Of a stretch of DNA of 64,000 bases, positions 54,056 through 64,000 are shown piece after piece (position 1 is the first letter of the stretch; the number at the start of each line of letters is the position of its first letter). Location: NCBI GenBank assembly GCA_030512295.1, contig JAULSR010000003.1:992001-1056000 (forward strand). Reading direction: 5' to 3'. The stretch is from Bombardia bombarda. Its lineage: Eukaryota; Ascomycota; Sordariomycetes; Sordariales; Lasiosphaeriaceae. A program made the position numbers and the translations under genes. The notes under the pieces were generated by a model. The model was not told the DNA's origin and searched no databases. It was given only the letters and a program-made list of their open reading frames with translations.

Positions 54056-55768
54056 ATGGCGACCGTAGCGCCGCCGCCGTCCAAGAGACAAAGGAGAGAA
54101 GAAGTTGAGCGTGCGACAATTCAACAAGATGTCACGCCCATATCGAGGGACGACCTGGGCTCTTTCAAGGCCAACTTTGTCGACAGCGACGGCAACCAGC
54201 TGACCAATGTCATCGAGATCAACTTTGGCGATGCCACCGAGAAGAACGTCTCGGTGCTCTTGAACACCTTGTTGGGGAGGGTATGTACCAATAATATCCT
54301 GCTTGCCCCATTGTCAGCTTCAACCTTTGGCTGCAGACCACTAACACAAAACCTCCAACTGCCCAGGACCGCGACGACTTCACCCCATACCGCTTCCGCA
54401 TCCACATTCCCGGAAAGGACATCATCGTCGACCAGTACCCGACCGACCTGCTCGCCCTCCTCCAAAAGCACGGCGTCACCAACCCCTTCGAGACCACAAT
54501 CACCCTCAGCGCCGAGCCCCAATCCGTCTTCAAAGTCCAGGCCGTCTCGCGCCTGGCCCACCGCATCCCCGGCCACGGGCAGCCCATCCTCGCAGCGCAG
54601 TTCTCGCCAGTATCCTCCAAGCTGCTCGCCACCGGCTCGGGCGACAACACGGCGCGCATCTGGGACACAGAGACCGGCACGCCCAGGCACACGCTCAAGG
54701 GCCACACGGGCTGGGTGCTGGGCGTCGCGTGGTCGCCCGACGGCGCTCGGCTCGCCACGTGCAGCATGGACAAGACAGTGCGCATCTGGGACCCCGAGAC
54801 GGGCAAGCCGTTCGGGTCCGACCTCAAGGGCCACACCAAGTGGGTGCAGGCCATGGCCTGGGAGCCGTACCACCTGTGGCGGGACGGGTCCGCGCGGCTG
54901 GCGAGCGCCGGCAAGGACGGCAGCTGTCGCATCTGGATCGTCAACTCGGGGCGGACGGAGCATGTGCTGGGCGGACACAAGGGCGCCATCAGCTGCGTTA
55001 GGTGGGGCGGCACGGGCCTGATCTACACGGGCTCGCACGACAAGAGCATCCGGGTGTGGGATGCGGTCAAGGGGACGCTAGTGCACAACATGACGATTCA
55101 CGGGCATTGGATTAACTACATTGCGCTGTCGAGCGACCATGCGCTGCGGACGGGGTATTTTGACCATACCAAGGACGTGCCGGCGACGGAGGAGGGCAAG
55201 GTGGAGAAGGCGAGAGAGAGGTTTGAGAAGGCGGCGAGGATTAATGGCAAGATTGCGGAGCGGTTTGTTTCTGCTAGTAAGTCCCCCTCTCCTACTGACC
55301 TACCCTTTTGTTTCTTGTGTGGTTGGCTAACACGATTTCAATTTTCCAGGCGACGACTTCACCATGTACCTCTGGGACCCGACCAACAACAGCACGAAAC
55401 CCGTGGCGCGCCTGCTGGGCCACCAGAACAAGGTCAACCAGGTGCAGTTCTCGCCCGACGGGACGCTCATCGCCAGCGCGGGCTGGGACAATGCCACAAA
55501 AATCTGGAACGCGCGCGACGGCAAGTTCCTCAAGAGCCTGCGCGGCCACGTTGGTCCCGTCTACCAGTGCGGCTGGTCGGCTGACAGCCGCCTGCTCGTT
55601 ACGGGCTCTAAGGACTGCACCCTCAAGGTCTGGAACGTGCGCAATGGTAACCTGGCCATGGATCTGCCAGGCCACGAGGACGAGGTCTACGCGGTCGACT
55701 GGGCGGCGGATGGAAAGATGGTGGCGTCCGGCGGGAAGGATAAGGCTGTTAGGACATGGAGGAATTAG
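54056..55768 (+). CDS. RSA4: Rsa4/Notchless (NLE1) WD40 ribosome assembly factor
   Basis: Nucleolar/nucleoplasmic adaptor of pre-60S particles; its N-terminal UBL-like domain is gripped by the AAA+ ATPase Rea1/Midasin to drive release of assembly factors. Exons 54056-54280, 54367-55276 and 55350-55768 (introns 86 and 73 nt) give 517 residues. The NLE/MIDAS-interacting domain spans about 28-110 (VTPISRDDLGSFKANFVDSD ... YPTDLLALLQ), then eight WD repeats with the expected ends: NTARIWDTE, KTVRIWDPE, GSCRIWIV, KSIRVWDA, TMYLWDP, NATKIWNA, CTLKVWNV and KAVRTWRN at the C-terminus. An insert after the fourth repeat (DVPATEEGKVEKARERF) is typical of the family. The leader is C/T-rich, as in strongly expressed fungal genes. 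Length matches the yeast protein. Confidence 0.96.
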
Positions 55769-57064
55769 ACACTGGCCCCCTCAACTCATCGTACCTAATC
55801 ATATCAACTCTTTCCTACTAACCGTTCTCCTCCTTTCCATCTCAGCAATCGTGCCATACCTGTTTTTGAACTCCCGTCCCACCCATACCAGCTTCTTGCT
55901 TTTCAACCAATCCCCTCTTCGTTCACGAATCTCTCCTTCACCAATCTCCTCCTCTCCCATTAGCCCTCTCATTCCATCTTCGCAATCGTAACATATTCCA
56001 TTTCCAACTCCTCATGCCCAACCGCACAATCTCTCTCCTTTTCGACTAGTCTGCCCCTCTCCTTTTCGACTAATCCACCTGTCTCCCACCAATCCCATCC
56101 TCTCCCACCCTCTCACATCCTCTCACAACCTCTCCCTTCTTTTCAACCAATACTTTCGTTCTCAACTAATACCTTCCTCTCTGACTCTCCCCTCCGCCCT
56201 GTTTTCAGCTCCTCATACCTACCCACATCAGCTCTCTCTTCTTTAATCGGTCCCCTCAGCTCCTCTCTATCCCATCTTTACCATCCTATCCCCTTCAACC
56301 TGCACACCTATTCAACCCATACACCTTTCCAACCCACCCACACTTATATATCTCTCCCACATCCCACCTCCCACCTCCCCCCCTTTCTTTTGTTGGCTTT
56401 TACTTTCGCGCATTGCTTTTTTTCCCAATCGCATTACGTAATTTTGGTTAGTGTACACCATTCATCATCGTTCACCATACCATCCTCCTTCCACCACCAC
56501 CATGCCTAATCGGGCAGAACAAAACCCCACCTCCCGGCTTCAACAGGCATCGCTGCACTATGGTGGTCAAGGCGTTCAGAGTTCTCAGGATGGCCGGACG
56601 CTACAGCCACCCCTGCGTGCCCTCATCCCTTACGGGGCCGGCCACCCGATCTCCTTGGCCCCTGCGAAACCCTGCAGCCCCAACCCAAAGGCCGTCAGTC
56701 CTGGGCCCAGCCATGGAGTGCACTCCTCCACTCGGGGAGCATGCAACAAGCCTGCTCAGCCTGCGCCCAGCGGGCTACCGAACAGCCTGTCATCCGCTAT
56801 CGACACGACCGCGCTCCCTCCGGCCAGCCGTTGCTGGGCAGCCGCCAATGATCACGGGCAAGGCCAAGCAAAGCAAGATGCAGATGAAGGGATTCGTGGG
56901 TAACAGCCTGTGATTGGTCGGTGTTGTGGTCAGGGGGGGATTCTCACTGGTGGCGTTGATGATTACTTTGGGCTGCCGCGACAATAGGCCGGTCCTGTTG
57001 CCTGCCGGTACTTTGCGTTGTATTTACTTTACCCCTTTTGGCGAAGGCATTTACCTTGTTCACC
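55769..57064. other. Intergenic, strongly C/T-rich
   Basis: From 55780 to 56450 the plus strand is almost all C, T and A, with local repeats such as CTCTCCTTTTCGACTA (twice, ~56033 and 56055) and CCTCTCACA units. It ends in TTTTGTTGGCTTTTAC before the possible small gene at 56502. It is flanked by the 3' ends of RSA4 and of the exchanger. Confidence 0.5.
56502..56903 (+). CDS. Possible small hypothetical protein downstream of a CT-rich leader
   Basis: ATG at 56502 lies in a good context (CCACCACCATGCC) after a long CT-rich stretch that resembles a fungal promoter, opening a 133-codon frame, MPNRAEQNPTSRLQQASLHY, rich in Pro, Ser and Gln without domain, signal peptide or membrane segment. No intron is needed. 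Coding potential cannot be judged by eye, so it may be chance. Confidence 0.2.
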   Translation: MPNRAEQNPTSRLQQASLHYGGQGVQSSQDGRTLQPPLRALIPYGAGHPISLAPAKPCSPNPKAVSPGPSHGVHSSTRGACNKPAQPAPSGLPNSLSSAIDTTALPPASRCWAAANDHGQGQAKQDADEGIRG

Positions 57065-58402
57065 TTATACACTCCTTAAATGCCAACGTATATGACAAAC
57101 AAAACTATATACAAGAAAATAGGATCTGTAAGACATCTGCGATGCCATCACCTCGCCCCTCAAATCATCAAAAACTTGACCCCCCACTCCCACTATCGCC
57201 CCCTCCCCACCACCCCCAAGCGCGCTCGCCACATTCGCATTCGGCGAGAAGAACGCCGCGACCGCAATAATGATATACGCCGAGCACAGCAGCGCGCCCT
57301 CGAGGTAGTTGCTCCTCCCGTCCAGCACCAGGAAGTTGACGATGAACGCGCTGACAAACAGACAGATGGTCTCAAACAGCGTGAAGAACAGGCTCATGTC
57401 CTTGCCCATGCACCAGCCCAGCAGCACCACCAGCGGGGTCACAAACAGCGCGATCTGGATCGAGCTGCCGAGCGCGACGCCGATGGCCAGGTCCATCTTG
57501 TTCTTGACCGCCACCGTCACGGCCGTGACGTGCTCGGCCGCGTTGCCCACGATGGGCAGCAGGATCAGGCCGACGAAGGCCTCGGACACGCCCGAGCCGT
57601 CCTTGACGACCTCGTTGATGGAATCGACCATGAACTCGGCGCAGACGGCGACGAGGCCGGTCGAGATTAGGAGGAGGAGGATGGCGGTCGTGCGCGACGT
57701 CTGCGGCTCCTCGCGCTCGTCTTTCGGGTCGGAGTTGTTGTCGTGAACAGAAGTCGCGCGGCCGCCGGTAGAGAGGCTGTGGATCGGGATCGGCACGATC
57801 GGGGGCACGGTGCCGGGCGCGCCGAGGTAGTAGTTGTGGTGGTGGTGGTGGTGGTGGCGCGCGGGCATGGAGCTGGCGCGTTGGAGGGGGCGCTGGGCGC
57901 CGCCAGCTGCTGCCACGGGGTTCATGACTGGGGAGACGAAGACGTTGGGGATCGGAGAGCGGAGGGAGAGGAGCGAGAATGGCTTGGGGCGGGGGGTGGT
58001 GGTGGTCTCGGGCTGCGCTTCGAGGTCGGGGGCCAGTGCGAAGTCGACGCGCCTTGTGTCGGTTTGGGCGTTTGGCGTCGTCGTCGTCGTGGCTGGGGTC
58101 TGCTCGGCGCTGTTGACGTCCCTGGAGGAGCGATGTCGTCTGTGTCTGTGGCGGTGGTGGCGGTCTTTCTTGTGGTGCTTCTTCGGCTTTGGTTGCTCGA
58201 GGGATTCCAGTTCTGTTTCGCCTTCGGCACGTTCCGCCGCGGTCGAGGACCCAGCAGTGGCGGCAATCTCGTCGCTGACGCTGTTTGTGGCGATTTGTTC
58301 GGGCGAAATGCTGGCGATGCTCTGTTTGCGCGCCTTGCGCCTGTTCATCATCCGCTTGATCCTGGTCTGACCCGACCGCCCTGACGAGTCGGAGTCAGAG
58401 TC

Positions 58403-58441
<39 letters not shown>

Positions 58442-59525
58442 ATCGGAGCTTGAGGAAGAGTTCCAAAACTCGGCCGCCGGGCCAGGCCTTGACTCCCTCT
58501 CGATTATGTGCTGCGGCGTGGATTCATACATGTACGAATGCGAGTTGAGCTGGAAGAGGAGGTAGAGGAAGTAGACCAGCAGCAGGATGACGCTGGTGCC
58601 TCGGCTGACGTGAAGCACCTTTTCATTGGCAGTTTCCACATTGCTGAATGAGGCGTGAAATGCTGTTGGGAGCAACAGGCTGGTGACGCTCAGGGAGAGC
58701 AAGCAGGCGCTCGTCTGGGTGACGGTGCTGTTGTAGATCTGCTCGCGGAAGCGCAGACCGCCAAGGAAGAAGCACATGCCCAGAATCAAAAGCAGGTTGG
58801 CCAAGATAGAGCCGATAAGCGAGGCTTGGACGATGCGGATCTCGTCCTTGGCAAGGGCGATGCTGAGGCTTGTTAGCCGGGAGCTCCCGGCCGTGCTTGA
58901 CTCGAGCGACCGCAGATTGAAGAGGGGCTTACATGAAGATGATCAACTCCACAGCGTTTCCAAACGTCACATTCATCAGCGCGCCGATGGTGTCGCCCAG
59001 TCGGCAAGCAACGCTCTCTGTGGCGTGACTCAGCAGACCAGCGAGGGGGACGATAGCGATGGCGTTCATGGCAAACACCACACCAGCCGGCATGGAGGTG
59101 AAGTCTGTACAATCGAGCACATGTTAGCTATCGTGACTACTCTAACCTCTAACCGTTTCAACCAGGCAGAGTATATACTTACGCGCAGCGATGCCGACAG
59201 GAACAAAGACAAGGAGGACATTGATAATGCTTGAGAGCAAAATGTCCTTAACGGCCAGGAAGAAGCGCGCCACGATGCCCTTCTTCACCGGGGCCTCCTC
59301 CGCAATCGTGACCGGGGACGCATTTTGCTGCTCGAGCTTGGGCTCGCCGCTAGTCGTCCCATCAAGCCCTGCTACGGGGGCGGAAGGCGTCCTGCGCGCA
59401 TCGCTATTCCGAAGGATGTTAGCCCTCGAGCTTGAGCGCGACGCGGTCGCCGTCAGAGGCGAAGGGCCATGGGCCTTCGCGCGTGCCCAGGTGCGAATTC
59501 TGTCTGCAACACGGGGGTTCAGCAT
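57065..59525 (-). CDS. Vacuolar-type calcium/proton exchanger (CAX family)
   Basis: Cation antiporter that loads Ca2+ into the vacuole in exchange for H+, lowering cytosolic Ca2+. Exons 59525-59183, 59104-58933 and 58862-57065 give 770 residues. Both exchange repeats are present: c-1 with GNAVELIIFIIALAKDEIRI after splicing, and c-2 with GNAAEHVTAVTVAVKNKMD. Eleven or so membrane helices are visible. Unlike yeast Vcx1 (about 410 residues), a ~250-residue hydrophilic loop sits between the halves, with a Ser/Asp run from a (GAC)n array at 58404-58440, KPKKHHKKDRHHRHRHRR and a poly-His stretch at 57834-57857. The start is unsure: ATG at 59525 reads MLNPRVADRIRTW; alternatively an ATG at 59587 followed by a GTAAGT intron reads MHRIRTW. 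Confidence 0.9.
58404..58440. repeat. (GAC)12 triplet repeat in the exchanger gene
   Basis: Read on minus as a Ser-coding (TCG) run in the central hydrophilic loop. Probably variable between isolates. Confidence 0.85.
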
Positions 59526-61171
59526 CAACTGGCCTTGTCACGGTTGCGACATGCGAGGACATGTATGGCGTTTAGGTACTTACGCATCGATTAGGTGCTG
59601 TAGTTGCAATTAGTCGACCCAGTGAAATTCTGAGAGGTACCTAATTGAGTTTGTGGACCGCGGTACGTTAATAACGTGGGTGTGGACTGTAGCAGAGGCA
59701 GGTACGTGTAGTGGGCGTTGGAATAAACTGTCGGCGCCCTCCTTGTGGAAATAGCAAAAAGGTAAAAATGGCAGATCCGGGGAAGGAATGACGATTCTGG
59801 GAAAAAAATTTGAGACCTGTCTCTCGAGCGACCCTGAGCTACCGTGAGCTGGTGGCGATGATACGAATCATTTCAACTGTTTGCACGTAATGTTTAGTGG
59901 TAAACAAGGTTTGGGGGGATACTATTACGTCACTGACTCCAATTCGAAACAATATGGAGGAGATAGCGGCGCATTCAAGATGTCGGTGCGCTCAGTGCGC
60001 CAAGGTGCGCTAGAATCAGATTGCATTAGGCGTAGGATCTGACGGTTCCAACGGGAATGGGGCTTCATGCAAGGTACCCGCGGCAACAGAAAGACGGTAA
60101 ACTTCATCCGCACGAGCATTAGACGATATGAAATGAATCGAAGCTGGAATCAGATGGAGTGCAGCGGCTAGGGATAGGGCCAGCAAAGCCAAACATTGCG
60201 CGCACTGGAGAGGACAATAATTGGTCGCTGGCTCTAACTTGTGTGATACGTGTTATGAACACAGGGATGACGAAAAGGGACAAAAAACTATAGGAAAATA
60301 GAAATGTCGTTTGTAAGGATCGAGTAAGTGAAAAGAACAAAGAAAAAGGCGAACGCCGAGCGTAATACAACAGACGTTTGAACCATGCCCGACCCTCGTT
60401 TGAAAGCAGGATTCTTCATTGCGCGGAGTAAGGAACGGAAAACTGTCTGATCGTCGTAGTTCGGCTTGCTGACAAAAGAAAAAGCAGTTATTGAAAAGAT
60501 GAACGCATTCACTATTAAGTCTCCGGCCTCATGAATATTTCATCCTCTATTTAAAGATAAACAAATATGGTTCGAGTTTTATGGATTGAAGTCTCAAGCA
60601 TTTTCTTATTATACGTTTATATAAAAGCCTGCATTTATATTCTCAACATGATCTTTATCTAATACTATCCTATCTAGGGACCTCATTTTTGTGGGCAATG
60701 GTCTCGGGTACTTTCAGCGGTGTCTACGACAGCATAATGAGTCTGATCAGGAGAATTTCATACAGGCCCTGATGCGGGAGACTTGGTTTCAGACAAACGC
60801 CCGTCAGGAAAGGGCACATATTCAGTATGAGGTAAGTTCCGTTAGCTTCAGCATTAATGTGATATGTAAAAAAAAGGTCACGCTGTTCCTAATCTTAAGA
60901 TTTTCGTCTGGTGAGACCGAGACAGTTACCTATTCCAGAGCACGACTAATAAAATCTGCAGCTCGTTTTAAATTAACAAAAGAAACATAAATCCTGATCA
61001 TCATCATACCACACCTGTGCATAAGATGGCTAAACTCTCAGTTGGCTTATCGTCAGCTTTCCAACTGCCGATGACTGGGATAGTAATTCAAAAAGAATAT
61101 ATCCACATCTCTCGGGCTTGGCTTGCCTTCTTCGATACCCACCACGAGTAACTTTCACGAGCAAAAGTATG
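59526..61171. other. Intergenic, no protein gene seen
   Basis: Promoter of the exchanger and a long AT-richer stretch (60.2-61.0 kb). A plus-strand frame at 60691-60990 has no domain. Confidence 0.5.
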
Positions 61172-61262
61172 GGCGCTATCCCGGGATTGAACCGGGGACC
61201 TCTCGCAAACATTGCTGTAGGGTGAACCCTAAGCGAGAATCATACCGCTAGACCAACAGCGC
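61172..61262 (-). tRNA. tRNA-Pro (anticodon AGG) with a 19-nt intron
   Basis: On minus, GCGCTGT at 61262 pairs with ATAGCGC at 61179-61173 (one G-T pair), discriminator C at 61172. D-arm TTGGTCTAGCGGTATGA, anticodon stem TCTCGC/GCGAGA, loop TTAGGGT with anticodon AGG at 61230-61228, and T-arm CCCCGGTTCAATCCCGGG with the B box. A 19-nt intron (61226-61208) lies one base 3' of the anticodon, the canonical position. The body matches the conserved eukaryotic tRNA-Pro sequence. Confidence 0.93.
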
Positions 61263-61537
61263 TTGGAGATTCTGAAGTGGAACTCGTAGATGATCATCGT
61301 GGTGCCTGAGGGGGTCTATTACTAATGCTGCCATAGCTAAACGCGTATCACCCTCATTATAAAATTAACTCGTAACCGCCGTGACAGTGAACAGCAGGAG
61401 ACAGCAACTTGGAAATGTGTTGAAGAGAGAGGTAGTTAGGAAGTGAGCAAAGTGTTTGAGCGTAGCGAATGAGATGGACTTCGCTGACATTCAGCTGAGG
61501 ACAGTATATATATCTATAAGAATGCTAATGCGAAATG
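61263..61537. other. Short intergenic spacer
   Basis: Flank of the tRNA and the 3' end of the membrane protein gene. Nothing recognised. Confidence 0.5.
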
Positions 61538-62400
61538 TCAGGGTTCCTTTGCTACCCTCCCAGCAGCAACCTCCCTTTGAAACCTCATAAAACCCACCAT
61601 CTGCGTCTGGCTGTATCTAACTTGGATTCTGTCGTCTCTGTCCTGCGCTTTGTTTCGATTATGAGTGATCCACAATGCCGCAATAGAGCCTAGGATGACA
61701 AAGAGGGCGTGAATGAGACTGTTTCGTATCAAAGGCATATTAGTAAATGGTTCTGTTACTTTACCCTTCATTGCGTCTGAATTTGACTGGGCGTCGGGAA
61801 CCATGCTTACCAAAAAACAACCATCAATATCATGGCAGTATTCATATCAGCCACCCATGCCGGCAGTCGACTCTTAGGATTCGTGGCCGCCTGGGCGGTC
61901 GCATAGCTCTCGTAATCATTAAGGGCGAATAACAGAAAGCAGAACAGGCTGGCACCGGTTACCGCGGTGTCTACACCGATAGCGACAAAGTTTATGGCTT
62001 GTTGACGCTTGAGAAATAGAAGCGAAACGATCTCGTACGAGTCCATCATGGTCCCGACGCAAACCTGGACCACGCCACAGTTAGTCAGATAGCTATACGC
62101 GTGTCACTAGTCACGAACATAGCATTTCAAACAAAAGTTACATCAACATACCGGGAAGAAAGAGGGGAAAATAAGATCCACCCGCACGGTCGTATCCCGC
62201 CTCCATAACTGGTACAGCCACCCCAAGACGGCGACGGTGGCGAGCCCGTCGATAGCTGCGAGAAATCGACAAATGGTCTGGGACCATTTGAAATCGTAGA
62301 CCTTGGGCAAACCCTCAATAACATCAAGGTCAACAACATCACCGGGCTGTTGAGTCGCACCACCGCCGCTTTGATCATGGGCGGTCATTTCGATATCCAT
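61538..62400 (-). CDS. Small multi-pass membrane protein of unknown function
   Basis: Exons 62400-62152, 62064-61811 and 61718-61538 (introns 87 and 92 nt, GTATGT and GTAAGC donors) give 227 residues. A ~45-residue acidic cytosolic start (MDIEMTAHDQSGGGATQQ) is followed by three or four hydrophobic helices: LAAIDGLATVAVLGWLYQLW, INFVAIGVDTAVTGASLFCF, then MILMVVFWLIHA-type sequence restored across the second splice continuing IHALFVILGSIAALWI, and a basic cytosolic tail. The clean splicing, balanced frame and orderly topology support a real gene. I do not recognise the family; the four-helix layout recalls MARVEL-like fungal proteins but no diagnostic motif is seen. It stands beside the tRNA. 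Confidence 0.65.
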
Positions 62401-64000
62401 TTATCCCTATTGGAACCTCGATCTCGAGTGACAATGACCTCTAGCAATCTCGATACTTGTCAGGCCCAATGCCGCCAAGCCTGCCAAAGAGGGATGACGC
62501 TTCTTTAGCGGCTAGGGCTCAGCTACGATCCAATTGACTTTAGTTGCTCGCGCGCTGTTTGAGGGGTGTGGCGCTGTGCGTCGGGACTGCAGGGATAGGT
62601 AGCGCTATAAGAATGAGGCACACATTCTATCACAGCAGGAGAAATTTGGGCGATGTTTCGTTTCGTTGTGTCGTGATGCGTCGCGTCGAATGTCGAGAGC
62701 AAATCGCGCTCGGCGTGGAACAAGTACGCAAAAGAGGAGACCAGCAGCCAAGGGTTACATTGCGGTTGGTTTGCGGGGCTGTCGTGACTTTTATTGCGCT
62801 ATTGACGGACTTTACAGCGAATAGGGAGGCACAGCGTCGGCGGCGTAGCGCCAACGACAGATCAAGACCAAGCGAGGAGAGGTTGACTCTCTTGGGCGAG
62901 CTGGGCTACAGCGTAGGATTGATGACGGGTTTTCCGAACTTGCGACAGGTCTGCTGTGCCGTCACTTCCGGGTCTTTATTTAGACGACATGGATGAAATT
63001 CACGCCCAACTGGCTGGATCTAGGGGTGTCATCCTCGTTAGTTTGGTTCATATGATGGAAAAATGCATGGCATGAAGGTTGAGCTCCAAACTGTCGAGTT
63101 ACGATACTAACTCGACCTTATATCCCGATATGTCAATATGATAGCTCAGACTACTTACTTGATTATTGACCTTTCTTATACTAGACTTTCCATAATATAT
63201 TTTGAATCATGTCTTGGTTGAGATTGGAAAGGAATCCATTGTTGGTAATGGTGGAAAATGAGACAGGACTTCCAACAAGGGTTAGGGTTCTATAATACAT
63301 GTTACGAAACCTAGGAGAGTGCTGAGCCGGCCTGATTCGTCAATTGGCATCGTACTGGGCTTACCAGGCTTGCTATCTCGAAAGCAGCTTGTCAGTAATG
63401 GGCTATGGATTGACCCCGAAAGGAATCGATGGACACTCCAGAGCAGTTACTTATCGCCAGCGAGTCCCCCCAGGGCCATGAGGGAGTGGTCCACATCGGC
63501 AGGATGACTTGGGGAGGCAAACAAACCTTTTGCCCAAAACCATATCTCACTGAAAGGTCATCGGATACCAGCATTGGCAGTGTCGGCTGGGATCCCCTGC
63601 GGCTTCGATTCGACGGCTTCAGTCCCAGCTCGGCCAAGTGCGGCCTGCTGACTTCTGGGTTTCGGTGGCAAGGATTGCACTGGGCTCAACTGTCGAAGAC
63701 GAATTTAGTGGCAGCTGCTCGGAAGAGAAAATCGGAAGAGAAAACAATAAGTCATCGACTCTGAAGCCGGCAAGATAGGATGAGCAAAATCAATTGGTGG
63801 CCATCTGGGCAGTTGACCTGGGCGAAAAACGTCATGCTTACCCGAACTCCAAATCACTTGTCGTGCACAAGACGCACGGGCGCTGTGGGCAGGATTTGAA
63901 GGTGTTAATGCACTAACACATTTACTGCAGAACTACACCACTTCTCGTTAAGTGTCCTTTAATCGACGACGAATGGTGAAAGTGGAGGGTCAACAAGAGG
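62401..64000. other. Intergenic to the window end, no gene seen
   Basis: Short frames only. GGGTTAGGGTT at ~63278-63290 is a chance telomere-like dimer. Promoter of the membrane protein gene lies at 62.4-62.7 kb. Confidence 0.45.

Noticed and set aside
54121..55038. 305-codon minus-strand open frame
   Set aside because: Antisense of the RSA4 WD40 exon.
63278..63290. Telomere-like GGGTTAGGGTT
   Set aside because: Fewer than two full units in ordinary intergenic DNA; not a chromosome end.

Overview
This is a eukaryotic window from a filamentous ascomycete (Pezizomycotina, most likely a sordariomycete). Supporting signs are short 50-150 nt introns with GT..AG borders and CTAAC/CTGAC branch sites, proteins typical of moulds (Dal5-type permeases, HAK potassium transporter, proteinase-K-like subtilase, Tps3-type trehalose subunit, STAND/NLR-type proteins), CT-rich promoter tracts, an intron-bearing tRNA-Pro, and scattered TAGG/CCTA tetranucleotide arrays. 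The species cannot be named from the sequence alone.

Layout. 1-2.1 kb: 3' truncated flavin monooxygenase (-). 2.1-7.2 kb: no gene seen. 7.2-9.0 kb: allantoate-permease-like MFS transporter (+). 9.5-12.0 kb: a decayed fungal immune-type (NLR-like) cluster, made of a STAND/NACHT pseudogene, an antisense STAND N-terminal fragment and an alpha/beta-hydrolase gene of the SesB type ending in an amyloid-like motif. 13.4-13.8 kb: small Cys-rich protein with triplet repeats. 17.4-18.9 kb: secreted subtilisin (-). 20.0-22.7 kb: Mx-like dynamin GTPase (-). 23.9-27.7 kb: meiotic MutS homologue MSH4 (-) with one, perhaps two, apparent frameshifts. 28.5-31.3 kb: HAK K+ transporter (-). 34.7-36.2 kb: branched-chain aminotransferase (-). 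38.4-41.5 kb: Tps3/Tsl1-like trehalose synthase regulatory subunit (-). 41.5-48.8 kb: gene-poor. 48.8-49.6 kb: second decayed STAND-associated locus (-). 50.9-51.4 kb: CYSTM-type Cys-rich membrane protein (-). 52.7-53.5 kb: conserved fungal protein of unknown function (+). 54.1-55.8 kb: Rsa4/Notchless WD40 ribosome assembly factor (+). 57.1-59.5 kb: vacuolar Ca2+/H+ exchanger (-). 61.2 kb: tRNA-Pro(AGG) (-). 61.5-62.4 kb: small multi-pass membrane protein (-). The last 1.6 kb is empty.

The housekeeping genes (RSA4, HAK, CAX, TPS3-like, BCAT, MSH4) are independent units with no operon-like logic. The most interesting part is 9.5-12.0 kb. The N-terminal remnant of the STAND pseudogene and the C-terminus of the hydrolase carry matching G/N/Q-rich motifs, as expected for an amyloid signalosome in which a NACHT receptor templates the fold of a partner effector. 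In this copy the receptor has decayed (in-frame stops, lost frame), while the effector motif is intact although its N-terminus is unclear and one frame break is visible.

Several reading-frame breaks (MSH4, the hydrolase, the STAND pseudogene, the 48.9 kb locus) fall in short homopolymer runs, so assembly indels must be separated from true decay. Exon borders below were placed by hand from splice consensus, frame and family similarity recalled from memory; no search was run.
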